Assembly: GCA_003222375.1 (NCBI GenBank) | Contig: QHVX01000100.1 | Span: 9,010 to 15,330 of the forward strand | Direction of reading: 5' to 3' | DNA length: 6,321 nucleotides | Origin: Acidobacteriota bacterium | Lineage (GTDB): Bacteria; Acidobacteriota; Thermoanaerobaculia; Gp7-AA8 | In this document: piece after piece, positions 1 through 3,952 of the stretch | Layout: the number at the start of each line of letters is the position of its first letter | Numbering within the stretch: the first letter of the stretch is position 1 | Position numbers and translations under genes: made by a program | Notes under the pieces: generated by a model | What the model saw: only the letters and a program-made list of their open reading frames with translations | Database searches by the model: none | Told to the model about the DNA's origin: nothing

Positions 1-1911
1 GGAAAGAACGATCGATTCACGAACTGGACTGCATCCGGCTACGCCGATTTTGTTGCCAATTCGTCGTGGTACAACAGTCTCCGCGGGGGCCGCTTCTACC
101 GGAACTACCGGCAGTCGGGGATCTCCAGCGATCCGCGTTTCATCTTCTCGGGTTCCAATAGCGTCTTTCCCGAAGTGCCACCGGGTCAGGTGCATCCTTC
201 CGGCTTCAACAGCATCCCGACAAATTTCTCGACGCGGAAAGACGCCTATACACGCGACAACATCAATCTCGACTCGTCCTGGTTTCCGGAGATCCTCGGC
301 ACGCATCGCTTGAAGGGCGGCGTGCAGATCGAGAATCTGAAGAACAACGTGCTCGACGGTGAGCAGAACTACCGCGTAACCCTTTATTGGAATCGAGCCA
401 ACCCGCTGACCGGGACACGCGGAAAATACGGCGCGGTCCGCGTTCGTCAATTCACCCGAAGCGGCGACGTCACCAGCAAGAACCTCGGATTGTTCCTGCA
501 GGACAGCTGGAGCACAGCTCGCGATCGCTTGACGCTCAACATCGGCGTGCGCGCGGAGCAGGAAAAGATCCCGTCCTACGCCACCGAAGGCGTCACCGGG
601 CACTATGCGGTCAATTGGGGATTTGGCGACAAGCTGGCCCCCCGCCTCGGCTTCTCATATGACGTTCGTGGGGACGGCCGTACGAAAGCGTACGGCAGTT
701 ACGGCAGGTTCTACGACATCATGAAGATGGAGTTGCCGCGCGGCTCGTTCGGCGGTGAGAAATGGATCGACGCTTCTTTCGATCTGAACAACCCGGATTA
801 TCTGTCGCTCAACTGCCAGGGAATCACGAACTCCATCGCGCAGCGTCCGACATGTAACGGAGCAACGTTCGTTCAAAACGTCGACTTCAGACATCCGGCC
901 AATGCCGCCGATCTCAATCTGATCGATCCGAAACTGAAACCGATGCAGCAGGAGGAGTTCACCGTCGGCCTGCAGCATGAGCTGACGCCGACGTCTGCCG
1001 TTGGTGTTCGTCTCAGCCGGAAGCATCTCGTTCGGACCATCGAAGACACCGGCGTTCTGGTCACACTTCCCGATGGCTCTCAGGAAGAGCAGTTCTTCAT
1101 CGCCAATCCTGGCGAGGGAGTCGCACAACACATCCTCGGATCGGATTTGCCATCCATGCCAAGGGCGAAACGCGACTACACCGGCCTGGACATCGAATTC
1201 ATTCGCAGGTTTGCTCACCGGCTGTCGCTGCACGCGAGTTATGTCTACAGTCAGCTCAAGGGGAATTACTCCGGACTGGCAAATTCCGATGAAGCGGTTG
1301 GCACCGGCAACGCACGCACTTCACCAAACGTCAATCGCGCCTTCGACGGTCTGTTCAATCTGTTCAATGCCCAAGGAAAGCCGGTCGTCGGCAAGCTGGC
1401 GACGGATCGTCCACATCAGTTTAAAGCGTCGGTGGTCTACTCGTTCCCGTTCAGCACGAACGTCGGAGTCCATCAGTACGTCGGCAGCGGCACACCGTTC
1501 CAGACGGAGTTTTCGGTTGCCAACATCCCGTTCTTCGCCAACGGCCGAGGCGACATCGGTCGCTCGCCGTGGCTCAAGCAAACGGATCTCAATCTCACTC
1601 ATGACATCCGTTTCGGTGCCTATGCGCTACAACTCGGAGTCAATGTCTTGAACCTCTTCGATACGAAGACGGCCTTGAACATTCACGATGTCTACCGCAG
1701 CGAGAATCTCCGCTTCCCCGATCCGAGCGACGCAACCGGGAAGAAGAACTTTGGCGTCGGCTCGCACCAGGAAGCGCAGGCGTTCTTCAACGGCTTTGAT
1801 CCAAAGGCGCTGTGTGCGAGGCAGAAATGCTTTGTCGACCCGCTGTACGGAAAGGCGAACGCGTTTCAGAGTCCGCGCGAAGTTCGGCTCAGCGCTCGGT
1901 TGATCTTCTAG
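1..1911 (+). CDS. Oar-like TonB-dependent receptor, C-terminal part (5' truncated by window)
   Basis: The reading frame is open from base 1 and closes with TAG at 1909-1911, giving 636 visible residues; a GTG at 175 is internal, not the start. The protein is the beta-barrel of a TonB-dependent outer membrane receptor of the carboxypeptidase-regulatory-like/Oar type. Visible support: alternating amphipathic aromatic-rich strands, family-typical segments such as GLFLQDSW (about residues 165-172), DKLAPRLGFSYDVRGDG (about 210-226) and YGSYGRFYDIMKMELPRGSF (about 231-250), and a C-terminus LSARLIF ending in Phe, the usual BAM recognition signal. The signal peptide, regulatory-like domain and plug must lie upstream of the window; family members are roughly 1000 residues. 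It has only four cysteines, in two close pairs (272/285 and 605/610). It is followed by a strong terminator, so it ends its transcription unit. The substrate cannot be told. Family call is confident; transport versus protein-secretion role (as for Myxococcus Oar) is open. Confidence 0.93.
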   Translation, partial: GKNDRFTNWTASGYADFVANSSWYNSLRGGRFYRNYRQSGISSDPRFIFSGSNSVFPEVPPGQVHPSGFNSIPTNFSTRKDAYTRDNINLDSSWFPEILGTHRLKGGVQIENLKNNVLDGEQNYRVTLYWNRANPLTGTRGKYGAVRVRQFTRSGDVTSKNLGLFLQDSWSTARDRLTLNIGVRAEQEKIPSYATEGVTGHYAVNWGFGDKLAPRLGFSYDVRGDGRTKAYGSYGRFYDIMKMELPRGSFGGEKWIDASFDLNNPDYLSLNCQGITNSIAQRPTCNGATFVQNVDFRHPANAADLNLIDPKLKPMQQEEFTVGLQHELTPTSAVGVRLSRKHLVRTIEDTGVLVTLPDGSQEEQFFIANPGEGVAQHILGSDLPSMPRAKRDYTGLDIEFIRRFAHRLSLHASYVYSQLKGNYSGLANSDEAVGTGNARTSPNVNRAFDGLFNLFNAQGKPVVGKLATDRPHQFKASVVYSFPFSTNVGVHQYVGSGTPFQTEFSVANIPFFANGRGDIGRSPWLKQTDLNLTHDIRFGAYALQLGVNVLNLFDTKTALNIHDVYRSENLRFPDPSDATGKKNFGVGSHQEAQAFFNGFDPKALCARQKCFVDPLYGKANAFQSPREVRLSARLIF

Positions 1912-1935
1912 ACGTTTCGAAAGCAGGCTTCCATG

Positions 1936-1970
1936 AAAGGTGGCGCTTCGGCGCCACCTTTCTTTATTTT
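1936..1970 (+). terminator. Rho-independent terminator after receptor 1
   Basis: A perfect 11-bp inverted repeat pairs 1936-1946 (AAAGGTGGCGC) with 1951-1961 (GCGCCACCTTT) around a TTCG loop. The loop is closed by C-G, the extra-stable cUUCGg tetraloop. It is followed by the T-rich tail CTTTATTTT (1962-1970). It starts 25 bases after the stop codon of the first receptor gene and is oriented to end that transcript. The opposite strand has a much poorer U tract. The tail ends only 6 bases before the start codon of the next gene, which makes its effect on that gene worth noting. Confidence 0.93.
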
Positions 1971-1976
1971 GGGCGG

Positions 1977-3908
1977 GTGCGGAGATCTGCCCTCATTCTT
2001 TTTTTCATCGCGCTGAGTTGTAGGCGCGCGCCGCAGCATCCCAACGTTCTCCTGATCACGCTCGACACTTTCCGCGCCGATCGCATCACCTCCGCAACGC
2101 CCAATCTGATGAAGCTCGCCAAGAGCGGGGAATGGTTCCGGCAGGCCGACTGCGCTGCGCCGCTGACCTTGCCTTCGCACGCGACCATTCTTTCCGGTCT
2201 GCTTCCTCTGCATCACGGGCTGCGAAACAACGGCGTGGGATCATTTCCCGATCGGCCGACGCTGGCGACTGTTTTCTCGAAAGCCGGATATCGAACGGGC
2301 GCATTCGTCAGCGCGTTTGTTCTCGATCGGCGCTTCGGCCTTTCGCGCGGATTCGAAACGTACGACGACGCGATCGCGCGCGATCCGAACGACACCGCCA
2401 CGACGTTCGAGGCTGAGCGCCGCGGCAGCGAGACCGTCGATCGTGCGCTCACCTGGCTGCGACGCGCCGATGCGCGTCCATGGTTCGCGTGGATCCATCT
2501 CTACGATGCCCACGCGCCGTACGCGCCGCCTGCGCCGTTTCCGCAGACCTACGACGGCGAAGTCGCCTACGTCGACGCGCAAGCCGGCCGGATTCTGAGC
2601 GCGATCGATCGCGCGAACACGATCGTTGTCGTGGTCGGCGATCACGGCGAATCGCTCGGCGAACATGGAGAGCTGACGCACGGATTGCTGCTCTACGAAT
2701 CGACGCTACACGTCCCGCTGATCGTGGCGGGTTGGGGACAACCGACAACCGAGAACCGACAACCAATCAGCACTGCCGACATTGCTCCCATGATCGCGAG
2801 AATGTGCGGGCTGTCGATGACAGGTGACAAGGAGCTCTACGCCGAATCGGAGTACGCGAAATCATTCGGATGGAGCGGCCTGACATCGATCCGCAGCGGA
2901 AACATCAAGCTGATTCGCGGCGCGACTTCGGAGATGTTCGATCTCGCCCGCGATCCGGCGGAAACGAAAAACATCATCGATGATCAGCGCCGCGTTTACG
3001 GTCAGCTCGCGAAGAACCTCGACGCGATCGCTGCGACTGCCATTGCCACAACCGGCACGGTCGACGCCGAGACCCGCGCGAAGCTCGCCAGCCTCGGCTA
3101 CGTCGCGCCTGGCGCGGCAACGAAGGGCACTGGACGCGATCCGCGAGAGATGGCGCCGCTTTTCCGGCGCTACGAGGAGGCGCAGGCGAAAAATTCGGTC
3201 GACGACCTCGAACGACTCGTCCGCGAAGATCCCTCCAATCCCGTTTTCCGCTCGACGCTGGCCCGCGCTTACAAGATCCATGGCGCGATCGATCGCGCAA
3301 TCGCGCTCTACCGCGAGGCGGTCGCACTCTCTCCTTCCGATGCCGACGCCTGGTACAACCTCGCGTCAGCTCTGCAAGAACGTGGACGGACAGCCGAGGC
3401 GAAAGAAGTCGCGAGCGAGGCGGTGAGGCTCGATCCGCGCCGTCCCGACGCACACAACGTCCTGGGCATCGCCGACATCGAGAGCGGCGACGCGAACGGC
3501 GCAGAAACGGAATTCCGAAAAGCGATCGATCTCGACCGCCGCAACGCCCGCGCCTGGAACAATCTCGCAAACGTTTTGAGGTCTACCGGCCGCAGTGCGG
3601 ATGCGGAAAAGGCTTATCGAAAAGCGCTGGAGATCTCTCCGGCCTACGCCGATCCGCTGAACGGTCTTGGTGTGATCGCGGTGCAGGAAGGGCGGGCGGC
3701 GGAGGCGATCGCCGATTTCGACAGGGCGCTGGCGGCTGCGCCTAACTTCTACGAAGCGCGGCTCAATCGAGCGATCGCGCTGCAATTGGCCGGCAACGTC
3801 CCTGGCGCAAGGGCCGAGCTGCAACGGCTCGTGACGCACTTACCGAAGGGGAATGCACAGAGGAAAGCAGCCGAAACGCTTCTCGCACGACTACCGCGGA
3901 CGCAGTGA
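1977..3908 (+). CDS. Lipoprotein: sulfatase/alkaline-phosphatase-fold hydrolase with six C-terminal TPRs
   Basis: The start is GTG at 1977, giving 643 residues. It yields a lipoprotein signal, MRRSALILFFIALSC, with Cys15 as the lipidation site, and the enzyme domain begins directly after (about residue 22). No other start lies between the preceding stop codon and this one. No good Shine-Dalgarno is visible; GGGCGG abuts the GTG. Residues about 22-340 are a sulfatase (PF00884)-type domain: LDTFRAD with metal ligand Asp30, TLPSHATILSG with Thr64 at the nucleophile position, HLYDAHAPYAPP (174-185), GDHGE with Asp222/His223, THG and YE (234-241), and the closing SEMFDLARDPAETKNI. Thr replaces the Cys/Ser of C/S-x-P-x-R and His68 replaces the Arg, so formylglycine cannot form; a phosphoesterase or other alkaline-phosphatase-superfamily activity is more likely. 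A linker (KLASLGYVA, 369-377) and a half-repeat (about 391-420) lead to six contiguous 34-residue TPRs at 421-624, a protein-docking array. It is predicted to be a membrane-anchored periplasmic protein. No terminator follows, so it is probably co-transcribed with receptor 2. The domain call is firm; the substrate is unknown. Confidence 0.9.
   Translation: MRRSALILFFIALSCRRAPQHPNVLLITLDTFRADRITSATPNLMKLAKSGEWFRQADCAAPLTLPSHATILSGLLPLHHGLRNNGVGSFPDRPTLATVFSKAGYRTGAFVSAFVLDRRFGLSRGFETYDDAIARDPNDTATTFEAERRGSETVDRALTWLRRADARPWFAWIHLYDAHAPYAPPAPFPQTYDGEVAYVDAQAGRILSAIDRANTIVVVVGDHGESLGEHGELTHGLLLYESTLHVPLIVAGWGQPTTENRQPISTADIAPMIARMCGLSMTGDKELYAESEYAKSFGWSGLTSIRSGNIKLIRGATSEMFDLARDPAETKNIIDDQRRVYGQLAKNLDAIAATAIATTGTVDAETRAKLASLGYVAPGAATKGTGRDPREMAPLFRRYEEAQAKNSVDDLERLVREDPSNPVFRSTLARAYKIHGAIDRAIALYREAVALSPSDADAWYNLASALQERGRTAEAKEVASEAVRLDPRRPDAHNVLGIADIESGDANGAETEFRKAIDLDRRNARAWNNLANVLRSTGRSADAEKAYRKALEISPAYADPLNGLGVIAVQEGRAAEAIADFDRALAAAPNFYEARLNRAIALQLAGNVPGARAELQRLVTHLPKGNAQRKAAETLLARLPRTQ
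2741..2768 (+). repeat. Heptanucleotide tandem repeat inside the hydrolase gene
   Basis: Four consecutive 7-base units are visible: ACCGACA, then ACCGAGA, then ACCGACA, then a degenerate ACCAATC; the preceding GGGGACA (2734-2740) shares the GACA end. Because 7 is not a multiple of 3, each unit reads in a different frame. They encode roughly residues 255-264 (QPTTENRQPI). This segment follows the VPLIV strand of the hydrolase, in the loop that in sulfatase-fold proteins leads into the S-x-x-D-I-x-P motif. The array therefore appears tolerated in a surface loop. Copy-number change by one unit would shift the frame. Confidence 0.65.
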
Positions 3909-3915
3909 GTTGGTC

Positions 3916-3921
3916 TATAGT
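3916..3921 (+). promoter_or_regulatory. Possible -10 box (TATAGT) for receptor 2
   Basis: TATAGT matches the sigma-70 -10 consensus at five of six positions and lies 8 bases after the hydrolase stop codon. Transcription would start near 3928, leaving about 25 bases of leader that include the Shine-Dalgarno. No recognisable -35 hexamer lies 16-18 bases upstream (the area reads ACCGCG), so this is only a candidate internal promoter that could let the receptor be made independently of the hydrolase. Confidence 0.3.
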
Positions 3922-3930
3922 CGGCCCAAT

Positions 3931-3942
3931 TTCGGATCCGAA
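3931..3942. repeat. 12-bp perfect palindrome TTCGGATCCGAA
   Basis: The sequence TTCGGATCCGAA equals its own reverse complement. It lies between the candidate -10 box and the ribosome binding site, and its last two bases are the first two of the AAGGAGG Shine-Dalgarno. With no unpaired loop it would form a poor hairpin, so if functional it is more likely a dimeric-regulator half-site pair. It could equally be chance. Confidence 0.4.
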
Positions 3943-3948
3943 GGAGGT
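3941..3948 (+). promoter_or_regulatory. Strong Shine-Dalgarno AAGGAGGT of receptor 2
   Basis: AAGGAGGT is an eight-base match to the canonical anti-Shine-Dalgarno of 16S rRNA. Its GGAGG core ends 5 bases before GTG 3953, 3 bases before ATG 3951 and 17 bases before the in-frame ATG 3965. The spacing favours GTG 3953 as the start. The ATG at 3951 is followed immediately by TGA and cannot encode a protein. This site is far stronger than anything upstream of the hydrolase gene, suggesting that the receptor is translated at a higher rate. Confidence 0.85.
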
Positions 3949-3952
3949 CCAT

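Larger units (their letters stand above)
3909..3952. other. Intergenic spacer between hydrolase and receptor 2
   Basis: This 44-base gap contains a TATAGT hexamer, a 12-bp palindrome and a Shine-Dalgarno. No stem-loop followed by a T tract is present, so transcription from the hydrolase gene is expected to continue into the receptor gene. Confidence 0.7.

Noticed and set aside
655..1233. Minus-strand open frame (192 residues) opposite receptor 1
   Set aside because: Shadow of the receptor barrel coding strand in a GC-rich genome; no domain and no ribosome binding site that stands out.
1812..1976. Upstream in-frame starts for the hydrolase (GTG 1812, ATG 1827), giving up to 55 extra residues
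   Set aside because: The extension overlaps the end of receptor 1, reads through the terminator hairpin, and would bury the clear lipoprotein signal peptide that begins at GTG 1977.
1933..2016. A 27-codon ATG frame through the terminator (leader-peptide-like, weak AGCAGG upstream)
   Set aside because: Its codons are simply the hairpin and the out-of-frame signal-peptide region of the hydrolase. It has no control codons typical of attenuators and no independent support.
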